Part shown: positions 24,968-38,100 of the stretch, piece after piece
Layout: each line of letters begins with the position of its first letter
How positions within the stretch are numbered: position 1 is the first letter of the stretch
From: Triglochin maritima
Taxonomy: Eukaryota > Streptophyta > Magnoliopsida > Alismatales > Juncaginaceae
Direction of reading: 5' to 3'
Assembly: GCA_963682175.1 (NCBI GenBank)
Contig: OY821777.1
Coordinates: 4,481,501 to 4,545,500 of the forward strand
DNA: 64,000 nucleotides
The notes under the pieces: generated by a model
The model's database searches: none
Seen by the model: the letters and a program-made list of their open reading frames with translations, nothing else
What the model was told of the DNA's origin: nothing
Position numbers and translations under genes: made by a program

Positions 24968-25781
24968 ATGTCACAAACACACTTCCACTCTCCGGACCAT
25001 CCAGAACCGATATCCGTCAATGTTGAACACCTTCAGGAAGGATCGTCGTTGCACCAATGCTCTCTCCAGTCGTGCCCCATCACCGGGCGGACATGGAGAG
25101 TGGTGGCCAAAGGGGTGCAAAAGACCTTGTCCAAGCTCATCAACTTTCTTCCGACCGGCACACTTCTCACCTTCGAGATGCTCCTTCCATCCATCTCCCG
25201 TGACGGGTTGTGTTCTCCGGTTGGCACCATGATGATCAATGTCCTCCTCGGCCTTCGCGCCCTCTATTGCTTCTTCTTCCATTTCAGTGATAGCTTTCAC
25301 ACCCCCGATGGGAAGGTATGTTCAGGAAAACAAATATCACTAACATTGGCAGGAAAACAAATATCACTAACATTGGCCATATCACGGGATCTCTAGCGAC
25401 GGATTTCACCGTCGCTAGTTATGAGCTATTCCCTTGTACCCGTTTTAGTTTCATGTTTATTGTACAAGAAAGGTGGATGTGTTTTGAAGGTTTATTATGC
25501 CAAAGGGGCTATCATTGTTCAAGACAGAGCTCGGAGTGGAAGTGCCAAAGCTCTACAGGTATAAGATGACATTCGTGTGTCTTGTCCACGCCGTCATCTC
25601 TGTTATGGTGTTTGCGGCGATCACCTTTTCCGACCGTCAGGTCACAAACTGCTTGTTTCCAGGAGATGTGAAGGAGATGGGGGTGATGGAGAGTTTTCCT
25701 TTGATGGTGGGGGCTGTGTACAGTGGTCTTTCCTTGGTGTTTCCCAACACTCGTTATGGTGTTGGTTGCATGACCACTTAG
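24968..25781 (+). pseudogene. DMP (DUF679 membrane protein) pseudogene
   Basis: Two halves of a DMP protein are present in different frames. The first (24968-25317, about 117 codons) has the N-terminal tail, SKLINFLPTGTLLTFEML, and the second membrane segment, ending SFHTPDGK. The second (about 25490-25781) reads PKGLSLFKTELGVEVP, then FSDRQVTNCLFPG, then FPLMVGAVYSGLSLVFPNTRYG, and ends GCMTT. DMP genes are normally intronless with four membrane helices. Here about 170 bp are inserted after the GK codons, and several bases of the expected KVYYGF-type segment are missing after the insertion. Splicing the insert out at its GTATGT/AAG borders still leaves the wrong frame. DMPs act in endomembranes and, for some members, in gamete fusion. 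This copy appears non-functional. Confidence 0.8.
25318..25487. other. 170-bp insertion splitting the DMP relic
   Basis: The insert contains a perfect 27-bp tandem duplication (25324-25350 and 25351-25377, starting AGGAAAACAAATATC). It also holds a hairpin, CTAGCGACGGATTTCACCGTCGCTAG, at about 25392-25417, whose core resembles the GCGACGG...CCGTCGC ends seen in some plant DNA transposons. It is probably a transposon-derived or filler insertion. No coding content is visible. Confidence 0.6.
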
Positions 25782-26675
25782 AAAAGGTTGATTTGTTTCA
25801 TGCAATGTTAGTTAGGAAGATAGTTGCATTGTGACTACTCGAGGGTAGTTGGACTCTAGTTTAGGATTGCGTTAATATGTTACAATCTGTGGTTTATTTT
25901 GTTTGGTTTCAAACATTTTCATTGTTCTTGTGAAGTTCCTCCATGTGACATGCCATTTTAAATTATCTTATGTGTCTTCTTTCACAATATCATATCTAGT
26001 AGCTAGTTTTCGTAAAATAAAACGACCTAAAAACATAAAACAACCAAGCTAATATCAAAAATTACAAGTTTTGCACAATGACCCTTGACCACTTGGCTTT
26101 AATAAGAAAATTTAAGTTAAATGTTTCTTCATTGAAATTTGAAATCAAAGAGAACAAAGGTACTGAAAATCAATTTCGCAAAACAAAAAAAAAAACTTAA
26201 TTCATTTCTATGTGGGACTACCAAAAGTTTTCAGAGAAGGGAAGTTTTGAATAAATGAATTGGGCCATCTCTTGAATGATGACCTAAAGTCAACCGAATA
26301 AATAGGTAAACGAGGCAAAAATCAGACCACTATCCAAGATTAGTTAGCTGATCATATCATAACCCAACTTACAACCATAAATCCACCGTTCATGTACAGC
26401 GCAGGGCGCTCTATCAAAACATATAGGGAGGAAAATCATTCCACCTAATTGATTGATACAACCTACTAGATTTACACCACATACATATGATTAAAACATT
26501 GATAGTAAGAACTGGGAATATAAGCCCGTAAGTGCTACATTTCGTTAGCTCCTAAAATTCTCCAGACATTATCTTGTTAGCGGTAGAATCACCAAATAAA
26601 ATTTGAACTGCGAAGCGGGCAACTCGGGTTAGGGTGGGAAAACGTGGACTTGAATAAGAAGAATGCATATCAACC
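25782..26675. other. Spacer between DMP relic and GALT1
   Basis: No gene recognised. The last few hundred bases before 26676 are expected to hold the 3' UTR and polyadenylation region of the minus-strand GALT1 gene. No repeats stand out. Confidence 0.35.
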
Positions 26676-29600
26676 TCACGCTTCTCCGCAACAAATAGCT
26701 CGTTGCGTAGCCAGCAATCTCTCTCTTAAGCATAACATGTCCTTAGGGCCTTGGTAATGGGCAACAAGATATCCAGCCTCACAACCTTCAGTATAAATCC
26801 TTTCATCCTTCACATACTTCACCTTCATACCCTCTTCCTTCATTTCAGCTATCCATATACCCATGGCAACATCTTCAAGCTTGAACATCTGCAAGGCAAC
26901 AACAGTTTAACTCGAAATAAACACAGTAAGACATGGACCATCTTTTCTTTTGTTTGCAACATGTTGCATAATATTAAAGGATGTCAAGCTTTGATCGTTA
27001 ATCTGCTAATTATTCTGAAAAATAAAATATAGGAAAATGACTTATGTCCTTTTAAGACGCCCTTTGTGATGCTCCTGCCATGGAAGAACATGATTCCTTC
27101 AAGGCGCATGAACGTGGAACATTTTATCAACTATTTAATTTGTTTTCAAATTTGATTAGGTGATAATCTAGGCGTTCCTTGGTTTCCCAATATACATGAT
27201 CTTTGACATTTCAAGCTGCATAGAAGTGTATCCTACGCGGAACTGGTGTGCGTCCCTCGTGGGATTGGTGTGTCCCACGCGGTACTGGTGTATCCCACGT
27301 GGGACTGGCGTGTTTCTCGCGGGCAGATGTGGGTCCCACACGGGACAAGTATGTTCATTCTTTGCAATTAAGCTTTCTACTAATTAGGAAATCAACGGTC
27401 TTACTTTATCAGAAATCATATTTTTAAACAATAAAAAAATGCAAATAATGACTTAAATGGTGATGTAGAACGCATCCGTGTAGATTCTTAAATATACTAG
27501 CATGGCTTCGAGAAAAGGTAACCATACCTTTAGACGACCACTTTTGTGCTTCTTGTAGACCGTTTTTGCTATATCCCGTGAGACAACATATCCTGGACCA
27601 TGTGCCCAAGGAGGATATGTGTTATTTTGCCATTCCTGTAACAAATAACATTTTACAATTAGAATAGAAAGACAGTCAAGACAAATATGACTTCGGAAAC
27701 AACAGCTAAAGTTTCCCTGCCTTCACATGATGCTTATGTGGGTTCACTATGTTGTTCAAAGCGGTCCAAAATGCCAGCAATATTTTTCATTTTGCTGTTT
27801 GCATGTATTTCATGAAGTTTTGTTCTGTTTAGGTCAATACCATTTGGGTATCAAATAAGAACACTAAATCAAAACCGAAGAGTGTTTTATTTTATCTCAC
27901 AAATTCAAGCATTTTATTGATAATTTAACTTGACTAACTTCAAACTTGGGTCTCTTCTTGCACAATTCCTAGTTTAGGAAAATTAAAAACTTCAAAAGCT
28001 AGTACATCAAATGTATATATACCTCAGAGCTTATGTACCACTTGCTGTCAGGGTCACGATGTGGCTGGGCTTCATAATCAATATTGCCAAACAAAAGCCC
28101 ATGTGTTGTATTTATGTTTTTCAGTGAAGCAAGCACCTCATCGACACGAACGAAAGAATCGTCATCAGTTTTCATAACGTATTTAGCAGATATAGCGTCA
28201 GTCTGCAAGTTAATATAATAATTTTAGAAAGGTGATTTCGAAATATAAAAAAATTGCATTTATACACAAAATCAGGGTGTACATGCATTCTTACACCATA
28301 GATGCAGATAGCTATAGTTTTCCAAGCAATTAGTGTGTAATAATCAACAAAAGGCATCAACTGAACATCACCATAAGCCCGAGCTTCATTCCATAACTCC
28401 TCATTAACCATTTGGTTTTTATGCTGACAAGGAAAACAGGAGATCAGTTGAAGTGAGTATTACTACATGTGAAACAAAGAAAAGGTGGTTCATATCATTA
28501 TTAAAATTAAGTCAGCCACGCAGACAGTGTATGTTAATACTTTTTTCCCCTATAACAGTAATATAAAAGGCCATAGTCATAACAGGATAGGTTTGAACAT
28601 CATGATCACAACCAATCATTTCAGAATATGTGATTTCATGCTAGATGAAGTCTAATTTTTTTAATTCAAATAAAAGTAAGGATATATAATACATTATAGT
28701 GTATTCAAAATTTATCAGAAATATACACTTAAAGATGTTCTCACCAAACCAACAAAAAAGCGGACCACAGCTGCTCCCGACCGTACATCATCATACTGCA
28801 TCCAAGTTCTCCGCACAGCCATTCGCCGCTTGAAGTTATTTGCTGTAGAAAATACTCCAATGAAAAGATCCACAGTTTTATGTAGCGGCAAAGGGACGGA
28901 CGTAAGTTTTTCCAGATCAAAAACATGATTTAATTCCTCTGATGTTGGTAAACCGCCAGCTATGACAGAGATCAAGTGTATGTCTCCGGAAATTCTTACT
29001 TCACTAACAAGCCATGGTTCCAGGCTCTGAAGAAAAGAGAGAAGATCAGACAAGCTCAGTTAAGAGAATAGTCGATGTTTTGAAAGGAAATATTGAAACA
29101 GAAGGGAATTCAGTAAGTGCAAAGATACCTCACGGTAAGCGAAGGAAGTCACATGTTTCCCATCAACTGACATTTGAATACCTTCCACTCCTACACGGAG
29201 TGTAGCAATAGCCAGGAAACCTTGTTTGAAGGGAAAATAAGGTCCACTAGCATTTTCTCTTCGAAATTGAAGACCACTTGAGTTATTAGACAAGAGGAAC
29301 CGCTTGTCATCCTTCCGGACCTTTCCAACATTCTTGTTACATTGCTTCAAATCATCAACTGTGAAACATGAAAACAAAATAATAAGCATAACATGTTGTC
29401 GCTATAAAAAATCCAAATGAACTTCGAAAAAAGAAGTGCTCACAGAAACTTCTGTAAAGTTTGTAACCTGGACTTAAATATCTTTGAAGTGACTAAGAAA
29501 AGTAAGAATCCATTCTCAAAAGAGTGAAACTAGGTATATAGTGAAGCTTAAAATGAAAATATTTGAGATATATTTGAGATCTAATAATCTCAGATCAATA

Positions 29601-30552
29601 AGAACATTACAATCAACAATATTTTCTGAAGACCGTGCATGTATTTTAAACCTTTGAAAGCATATTAAGCACATCACATGATAATATTCAACAATTACAA
29701 CTTCTGATATGATAAGGTCATTGATCACAGAAAACAAGGCCACTAAACTAAAACAACAAAGATCTGGAGAAAACTAATATAGTGACTACCATTTTTATCA
29801 TCGGAGTCCGAGGGAGGGCAACGTTCCTCTGCACCCCAATCCTGAGATATTGTCCACGTATTTTGGACAATGACAGGGTTTTCTGAAACTTTATCACCGT
29901 GCAGTCTAACATTGTAATGCAATATAATAGGTGGATCAGGTTCTCCTGGAAGTGCTGCAGCTGTTAAGTCAATACGAAAATTTCCAAGAATACCTCCAGG
30001 TGTGCCGATTACTGTAATAGAAGAACCTTGTACCATGCCACAAGGAATCTTTAGTTTGAAGCCATTACCATTGGATCGCGATGCGTTCATTCTTGTAATG
30101 GAATAAGGACATTGTTTCTGGTTAGCCTCTCTCTGAGCACTTCCATTTGCAGAAAGCAATTGTTTTTCCTCCTCAACTGAACCCATCAGAATTCCCCAGG
30201 CACTCTGAGCTTCTTTCATAGACTCCATAGCTTGAGGCAACCCATGAGCACGTTTGACTAGATCCTTCATGTGGTTCCATGTTTGTAAGGAATGGAATTC
30301 CTCTTTAGAGAAATTTCGAGGACTAAAGAGATTGGAAACTAAGGAGGCAGCTGAAATAACTTCAGAATGATTTCTTGTAGTCCTAGCCGGGGGCAAAAAC
30401 CCATCATCCTTCCAATAAAGATAATTTGATGAATTGTAAGAGAATGGAATCCTAAATGACCTTTGTACAAGAGACTGGTCTATAACTCCATATTTTAGTA
30501 TCAATAATGAGCATAATGCTATTATAATAAAACCTCCAGTCCACTGCTTCAT
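26676..30552 (-). CDS. GALT1: Beta-1,3-galactosyltransferase GALT1 (galectin + GT31 domains)
   Basis: Seven exons on the minus strand (30552-29790, 29358-29129, 29026-28745, 28423-28295, 28202-28023, 27635-27528, 26888-26676) join in phase and encode 634 residues, close to Arabidopsis GALT1 (about 640). The order is a type II signal anchor (about residues 5-25), a stem, a galectin-like lectin domain (about 170-350; [48 protein letters not shown]), and then the GT31 galactosyltransferase domain. The latter has [25 protein letters not shown] and the metal-binding TDDD at 480-483. [16 protein letters not shown] and [12 protein letters not shown] follow, with CCGEA at the end. The enzyme works in the Golgi, adding beta-1,3-galactose to N-glycan ends in Lewis-a synthesis. 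No disabling changes were seen. A leader intron up to about 31621 is likely. Confidence 0.95.
27230..27350. repeat. Short tandem repeat in GALT1 intron 6
   Basis: About six diverged copies of an 18-20 bp unit around CCCACGCGG(T/A)ACTGGTGTG lie in the intron between exons 6 and 7 (26889-27527). It is GC-rich against an AT-rich intron. No coding or splicing role is evident. Confidence 0.65.
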
Positions 30553-31495
30553 TGTCTATGCTTGTACAACATCAGTGAAGCACAAACGTCAGACGAACAA
30601 ATACAACAACCAGCATTGTTTTTTCATAATTTCGTAAATTCTAAAGAGGGCCTGAGATCTGTTGTCGGATAAACTGTGTCGATTGGTACGTGGCATACCA
30701 TACAAAACAAACGACAACTTGAATTGTCAAGTCGCTATGCTATCTAGACTTTGAACTCGTATCCGTAGAACACAGTCTATTTTCTCAAATATACATCTTG
30801 AGTTCAAAAGCTGAAGGATGGCACGATACACCCAGATGTCCTAGTAGCTCTGCCTAGTACACACCTTGAGTAATTTGAAGGGAACAGCTAAAAATGGAGA
30901 AGGAAATAATTCTTTGCCTTTCTGCAAGTATGAAACAGAAAATAAGAACCCCCCAGCACTTCATCATGCTGAAGTAGAACCTAAAATACTAGAAAAGTTA
31001 AAATAAATATAAAAGAACTACATCTTTCAATTATAGAATATCTAAAATCCTGATAAGTCCAAAAAAAAAGTGGCAGCCAACTTTACATGTGTAAATTCCC
31101 AGTATTTTGTTGAAATGGAGATCCCATTTGATCAAATCTACAGAAAGACACAGATGAACATTGAGTTATTTTTTTATTTTATTTTAAAACAGGCAGTGAT
31201 CCCTTGAATTAGAAAATGGGTTAATTAATGCAAGGAAACACTAAAGGGTTCAAAAGAGCATGCATGTTGTGGTGTTTTCATGAGTAGGCAAGACTACACA
31301 GGGCAACAACCGAACCAACCCCAGTCTAGTCTAGATTTTTCAAACTCCACGGATCCCAAGCTTTCATCCACCTTGACCAACCAATTATCACATTAAATCG
31401 AAAACACTCTAAATCAACAACTCGAATCCACAACCCAAAATCACACTTTCAGGGGAAAAAACAAAACCAAAATCTACAAATTCAACATTTCTCAA

Positions 31496-31518
31496 ACACA
31501 CACACACACACACACACA
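31496..31518. repeat. (CA)n microsatellite
   Basis: An uninterrupted CA dinucleotide run of about eleven units lies in the probable leader intron of GALT1. Such runs are usually polymorphic in length. Confidence 0.9.
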
Positions 31519-31621
31519 ACATGCATGATTCAAACACGATAACGCAACAAAACCGTGAAATCGAGATGAGCAAAAACAAAATCCGAAAACCAAACAAACC
31601 ATGGGAAACTGAATCTGTTAC

Positions 31622-31850
31622 CGAATCGGAACCCTAATCCGCGCGAAAAACAGGAGAGACGCGGAAATCGAGGAAATGGGAGTCCAGATCCCGAGAGAAG
31701 GGGGAATGCGAGGTCGGGGCGAAGACCGAAGTCAACGAAGTCGTGGAGGTGAGAAGGAGAATTGGAGAGGAAGGTTGGTGGTTGGTAGTGGCGGCGTTGT
31801 TGTTGAGACTTGACTTCGACTCTTCAACTCCCAACACCTTCCTCTCCTTT
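31622..31850 (-). promoter_or_regulatory. Probable 5' leader exon of GALT1 with a 67-codon upstream ORF
   Basis: On the minus strand this GC-richer block ends in a good donor (TTCG|GTAACAG at 31622/31621), and an acceptor-like TTGTACAAG lies just before the GALT1 ATG at 30552. The pattern of leader exon, long leader intron and coding exon matches the VRN5-type gene in this window. An ATG-initiated 67-codon frame (31837-31634) would lie wholly inside the exon if transcription starts upstream of 31837. CT/GA-rich sequence around 31850-31920 fits a core promoter region. Transcript data would be needed to fix the start. Confidence 0.5.
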
Positions 31851-31859
31851 CCTTGATAA

Positions 31860-34646
31860 ATATAAGGAAAATATGGGAGAAGAAGAAGAAGAAGAAAATC
31901 AGAAAAAGAGACGCTTGTTTTCCCTTTCCTTTACTTTTTCTAGAAACTAACTAAACAGTTGCTGCTCTACTATTTCTCTATTTCAGATATTTTTCACTCT
32001 TTTTTATTTTTAGTCGATAACTCCTTTGACCCTTTTTTTTTTTAAAATCCAGAATTTCTCAACACTCAGCGAGTTGTGATTTTAAATAGAATGTGATTTT
32101 AGTTTTTTCGATTCCAAAACTTACTCACTCAAACCAATTATACTATACCCCGAGAGGTGAGAACTTCGTTAAGTTGTGACAATATTATTAGTTTAAAGAC
32201 GACAAGGATATATATGAAAGTACAAACCCAAAGTGTTATAACACTTTGAATTCAAAATAATCAATCGTAGTTGTTAGGGGAGTCTAGAGTCTAACTTGGG
32301 ATGGAATTTAGTCTTGGTTTTACTTTTTCTAACGTTGGAAGCTAACCCTTGCCGCTCTTCTATTTTTGAATTTCAACTGATTTTAAGCCTACTTTTTTTA
32401 TTTTTAGTTGAGAACTCCCTCCATTTGTGGTTACGTTAGTTTAAGACAATGTGGAGACAATTGGGAGTACAAATCTGAAGTGGTTACGTTGTTCAATCCA
32501 AAACAATCAGTCTTTACTCGTCAGGCAAGTCAAGAGTCGAACTCGAGTCATCGGTTAATTCCAGAACAACGACCCCATAGTTGAGTAGATTTTACTGGGA
32601 AATAATTGGTGGTGACTAAACAGGAAAAGATGGCCTATCGATTAAACCCATAATAAGTGAAAATAATAAATTAGAGGGATGTAAACACAAGTTCGTCTCT
32701 TGACTTGTTTGATAACCGCATATTAAGAGTATTTAAGCTATAAAAAACTTGTGATATATTGAAGCTGAAAACTTGTTTTAAATTGTTCTTTCCTTACTCT
32801 CATAAACATTATTCAATTTGAAAGCACTATTCTCTAAGCTTTTGCAAATTTTAATCTTTCAAAAAATGAGTAGATAATTTAAAAACTCTATCAAAAACCT
32901 TGCTTTTATAATTTTATGGACTACAAATTTTAACATCAACATGTCAAACTCTGAAAGCACTTGGCATTGATAAAGAAGGTAGATTGGTAGAATTTTTTGT
33001 TTGTTAAAGAAAAGATTAAATTTCACAAGTCAATGGATTCCCGACAGATGAAAAGATTATGAAGGAGAAGTCGAGAAGATGAAAAGATTGTGAGAGAGAA
33101 GTGGATCTATTTTCCAATATGATATTGCAAATTCCGATAGATAGGTGACGTGAAGATTATTTTTCTTCTTCTTCAGAAAATGGAAGAGATGTGATATGTC
33201 GCCGTGTTAACTTCACACAACGGTAAATTAATCAAAATACAAGTGATATCGGAACCTATCCGAGTTACAACCCACACCATTTGAAAGGTGCTTCGTCGAA
33301 GTATAGGTGGACTTTTAAACCCAAAAAATACATGTATTGATATCGAAATTATCAAAATGGATTTTCCAATTCTTAAATAAAAGGATGATGCATAAACCAA
33401 CACCACATGTATTTTCTAATAAAAAAGATGAAGAATATAAAGTATGAAATGGAGGAATTCAATATTGCAGAGGAAAATGTAATTTAAGAATAAATATTTG
33501 GAGATGGAGACAATTTGTCAAAAGCACCAAGGAGTAACCGAGTAAGCGTCAAAAGTTTGAAAGAATAGAAGTACAAAACACTCTAGCTATGACCCAAAGT
33601 TAGGACAGAAATTGTAATTTATCCATTATTAGACGTTTGGCTTTCATGTTCTTGGAATTAAAGCAATCAGAAGAAAAAGAAAAAAACCCGCACTTCAATA
33701 CATTACACATGAGGAGAAGAAAAATTAAACCATTTTATTTTATTTCACTTGCTAGTTGATTGAATAGGCATTACCCGTCCATATATATATGTGTGTGTGT
33801 GTAATGTTCAATAGGATTTGGACGTTGAAAAATCGAGATCATGTTAGGTGTGTGTTTGAATCAATATTTTCTTAAAAAGAAATTAGTAAAAGGAAAGTAG
33901 GCCATTTCATTATACGAAAATTTTGAAACTCAAGGTACTTATATTATAAAACCATAATAAATTTCCAGATATTATATTTAGAAAATATCCAGAACAAAGA
34001 CGCCACAATTGCAACTATTGTGGTCTTAAGATCATATACTTTCTTGTGATCTATTTTATAATTATGATTTCCATCTGAATACACCCTCATTTATTTTATA
34101 TATTGTAGTAACTCATTCTCATTTTAAATCGTGACCTTCCAAACATTACAATGGAATTGCAAGGAGTCGATCCCTGACATCTCAAGACTAAACTAGATCC
34201 AATTAGTATCCAAATATAATATTAGGCCCGTTTATTTGACTAAACACTTGGTTTTGACTGGAGTACTGTTATTAGATTTGCATGTCACCATATAAAGGAA
34301 ATTCGGGGTTCAATATATTATTTGAAGGAGAAGAACATTATTTAGAGAGAACGCTTCGAAGTGGTAAGCACGCAGGACTAAAGTTTCCCAGACAACTCCA
34401 AACAGTGGGGGGGAAAAGAACCGTACCTTGATTTGGAATTGTTATGTAGCATAACGTTGACTTCTAATCAGATTTTATCAGAAATTGGAAGGCATCTTGA
34501 TTGCTTCTTGAAACAACTATGGTGTCATTTTGGTCATGTTAAAGTGTATTTTGTATGACGATCATATTAGTCTATACTCTAGTTTTTTCTTGTCCAGCTT
34601 ACCTCAGGAGGAGTTTGGTTGCAGCTTTCTCCCGGACGCTGCTACA
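31860..34646. other. AT-rich spacer upstream of GALT1
   Basis: No gene, RNA or transposon is recognisable. A short TA/TG microsatellite lies at about 33782-33802. Two partly similar stretches (GATAACTCCTTTGACCC... near 32018 and GAGAACTCCCTCC... near 32410) hint at an old duplication. Confidence 0.35.
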
Positions 34647-34919
34647 GTACCAAATAGGGGTGAGCATCGGTCCAGACCCGGACTGGGACCGGATCGGACC
34701 GGACCGGACCCGGATTCTCTCTGGGGTCCGGACCGAAGACTGGACCGGACCCGGATTCTCTCCGGGGTCCGGATCGAAGACCGGACCGGTCAGGTTCGGT
34801 CTGGACCAAACCCGGACCGATCGGTCCGGTCCAAAAACCCGGACCGGACTGAACTTTTGTGGGGATTTTTGGGTTTTGATCCGGAACCAGACCGGAAGTT
34901 GCTCTCCCCTAGTACCAAA
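34647..34919. mobile_element. hAT-type MITE, 257 bp, GGTCCGG-rich, with 8-bp target duplication
   Basis: The element spans 34655-34911 (TAGGGGTGAGCA...GCTCTCCCCTA) and is flanked by perfect 8-bp duplications GTACCAAA (34647-34654 and 34912-34919). Eight-base duplications are the mark of hAT transposases. The body is a run of GGACCGGACC/GGTCCGG words. It has no coding capacity; overlapping open frames are artefacts of the simple composition. Confidence 0.9.
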
Positions 34920-35194
34920 GTTGTAGCCAAACGGACAAACTCTCAGCTTCCCGTGGTAGAAATTTGTTCATTGATTTGGGTGAGGAAGTAGGTTTTCGTG
35001 GGGTCAGTTTTTTTGATAATTAACGTTAGAAATTGGATTCTTCGGAATACCAAGAAACCAAGCCAAATCAATGACATCCTCGGTCACTAACGTGCTCTAT
35101 TTGCTATTAACAACAAAGGAAACTTCAATTTTTTCTGAATATTTCTTGAATTTTCCAAAAGCAATTATCTGGGAATTATTTCGTAGATATTCCT

Positions 35195-38100
35195 TTAAAT
35201 AACGAAAAATATTACCGAAGAAAGATGAAGCTTGGATTGTAGAAACTCTAGCCTGCATGGGTGAAGTGTCTTAGTAAAAATATCGGCCACCTGATCAAGA
35301 GTAGAGATGTACTGAATCAACAACTGCTTCCTCGCCATTTTTTTCTCGAACGAAGTGGTAATCCACTTCGATGTGCTTAGTGCATGCATGGAACACTGGA
35401 TTCTTAGTAAGTGCGATGACTAAGACATTATCACAATAAAGGAGAGGAGGCTGGTGGAGTGGCACACAGAGCTCCTACAAAATTGAACACAACCAATAAA
35501 TCTCGGCAGTTGTATGTGCTAAGCAGCGATACTCAACCTCGATGGACGACCGAGCAACACCAGTTTGTTTCTTAGCACACCAAGAGATAGGAGTGACCCC
35601 CAAGAACACACAATACCCATTGGTGGAGCGACGATCAAATCGACACCCTGCCCAATCAGAATCACTAAAAGCAGTGAGATGAAGTGCTCCTGGTTGAATG
35701 GTCAGACCCATATGTAGTGTGCCTTTAAGGAAACACATGATCCTCTTGACATTAATCAAGTCCTCTTCAGTTGGAGCTTGCAAGAACTGACAATCTCTAT
35801 TAACTGTAAACGCGATGTCAGGACGCGTCAGAGTAACATATTGTAACGCACCAACCAAGCTCCGATATAATGTGGGATTGGAGAGTGGAGGAGGAGAACT
35901 AGAGCTCCATTTAGACACTGCAGTTGGACTAGAGGCAGACTTACAACCAACCATATTACTTTTAACAAGCAGTTCAGTTATGTACCTCGATTGAGTGAGG
36001 AGAAGACCAATAGAGGTGTGTTGCACTTCAATGCCAAGAAAGTAAGACAAATCCCCTAAATCCCTCATCTTGAACTTAGCATTAAGTGACTGCAAACATT
36101 GAGTAATCCAGAGGTTGTTCTTTCCTGTAATGATGATGTCATCTACGTATAATAGTAAATACACCAACACATTGTCATGAGCATAAATGAACAAAGAAGG
36201 ATCTGACTTCGAAATAAGAAACCTTTTTTTCTACCAAAACATTGCCATAAGTCCCATACCATGCACGAGGGGATTGTCGCAGACCATAAATTGATTTGTG
36301 CATTTTGCACACATACTCAGGGAATTACTGATCAACATACCATTTTGGCTGACACATATATACATCCTCCTTAAAGTCACCACGAAGAAAGGTGCATTCA
36401 ACATCAAGTTGCCTCAGTGACCAACCTTTAGAGACTGCTATAGTAAGAACCAACCTAATTGTGGTGTGCTTGATAACAGGATTGAATGTCTCTACAGATC
36501 AATACATGACTATTGCAGAAACCCCTGAGCCACCAACCTAGCTTTATGCTTCAAAATTGTGCCACTGAATGTTTTTTGAGTTTAAACACCCACTTATTTC
36601 CCATAACATTCATATGCGGTAAGCGTGGAACAAGAGACCATGTACCTTGCTGTTGTAGAGGCGTGAATTCACGATCCATCGCCTCTCTTCAGGAAGCATC
36701 CTTGACAACCAAACTGTAGCAAGATGGTTCACATGTTGTAGCAGCCACCAGAGCAGATGGTAGAGGGTGTCTTGTGCAAAAGACATTTTTCTTACTAATA
36801 CCCAACTTGGACATGGTGTGCATGTGATGAGTGGATGGTTGATGTTGCTCTGGCAAGACTGGAACATGAGGAGGGTCATGAATGACCTGCTCAACAGGGG
36901 ACACAACAGGTTCAATGAGGGCATCATGAGATGGACTACTGGGTACAAGAGGAACACCCTGAACAACAGGAGCTAGTACTGGAGCAACAACATCAGCCTG
37001 CAAGGGAGTAGTTGGCACAAGAGCAGAAGGCAACCAAGTTGCAATTGAGCCAATATCATCTTGAGAGCTCGATGTTGTGGATACACTTGAGATAGTAGAC
37101 TGCTGCTCTTGAAAAGGAAAAGTATATTCATCAAAGACAACATGGCGAGAGATTAACACCTTAGAAGTAGACAAGTTCAAACACTTGTATCATATCTATC
37201 TCGTGTTATACCCAAGGAAAATACATTTAGCAGGTCTGAATTGCAACTTGTTAGGAGTGTAGGGCCTTAACCAAGGATAGCAAGCACATCCAAACGTTTT
37301 CAAGTGTAAGTAATCAGGAGCAACACCAAATAAAACTTCATAAGGTGACTTATTATGGCAGGTTGACAAGGGCATCCGATTGATAAGATGTATAGCCGTT
37401 GAAAAAGCTTCTAACCAGTAACAAGTAAGAACACTGGAATGAGCAAGAAGTGCAAGAGCAACCTCAATGATGTGCTTATGCTTGCGTTCTACAACTCTAT
37501 TTTGCTCAGGAGTGTAAGGACAAGCCAACTAATGTGAAATACCATGAGTGATTAAGAATTCAGCACGCACTTGATTAGTAAATTCACCACCACCACCAGT
37601 TCTCAAGGTTTAATTTTAGCATCAAACATATTCTCAACAAGAGCTTTGAAGGACGCAAAAGTACTTGAAAATTCAGATTTGTATTGCAAAGGGAATAACC
37701 AAGCATATCTACTATAGTCATCAACAAAGAGAGCATAGAAACGAAAGGTGGAAGTACTAGCAACATGGGATGGACCCCACAAATCACAATGAAGCAATTC
37801 TAGAGGAGTCTTAGCACTATGCTGAGACAAAGTGAAAGACAACCTATACTTTTGCCCAACTGACATGAGCTACAAATAGCAACATCATTTTTATTAGCAA
37901 TATCTAAAGAAGAAAAAAATCTTGGATTGTATAGTGTGAGAAGGATGGCCGAGCTTGTGATGCTAGACTCTAGATGTGTCTTAATGAGATAAATGTTCCA
38001 GATTTTGAACTAATTTCTCTCCTAAGAAGGACTTGAAATGGTATAACCCACGATCAAGCTCTCCCTGGTGCAGGATATCCCTGGTTTGTTTGTCCTTGAC

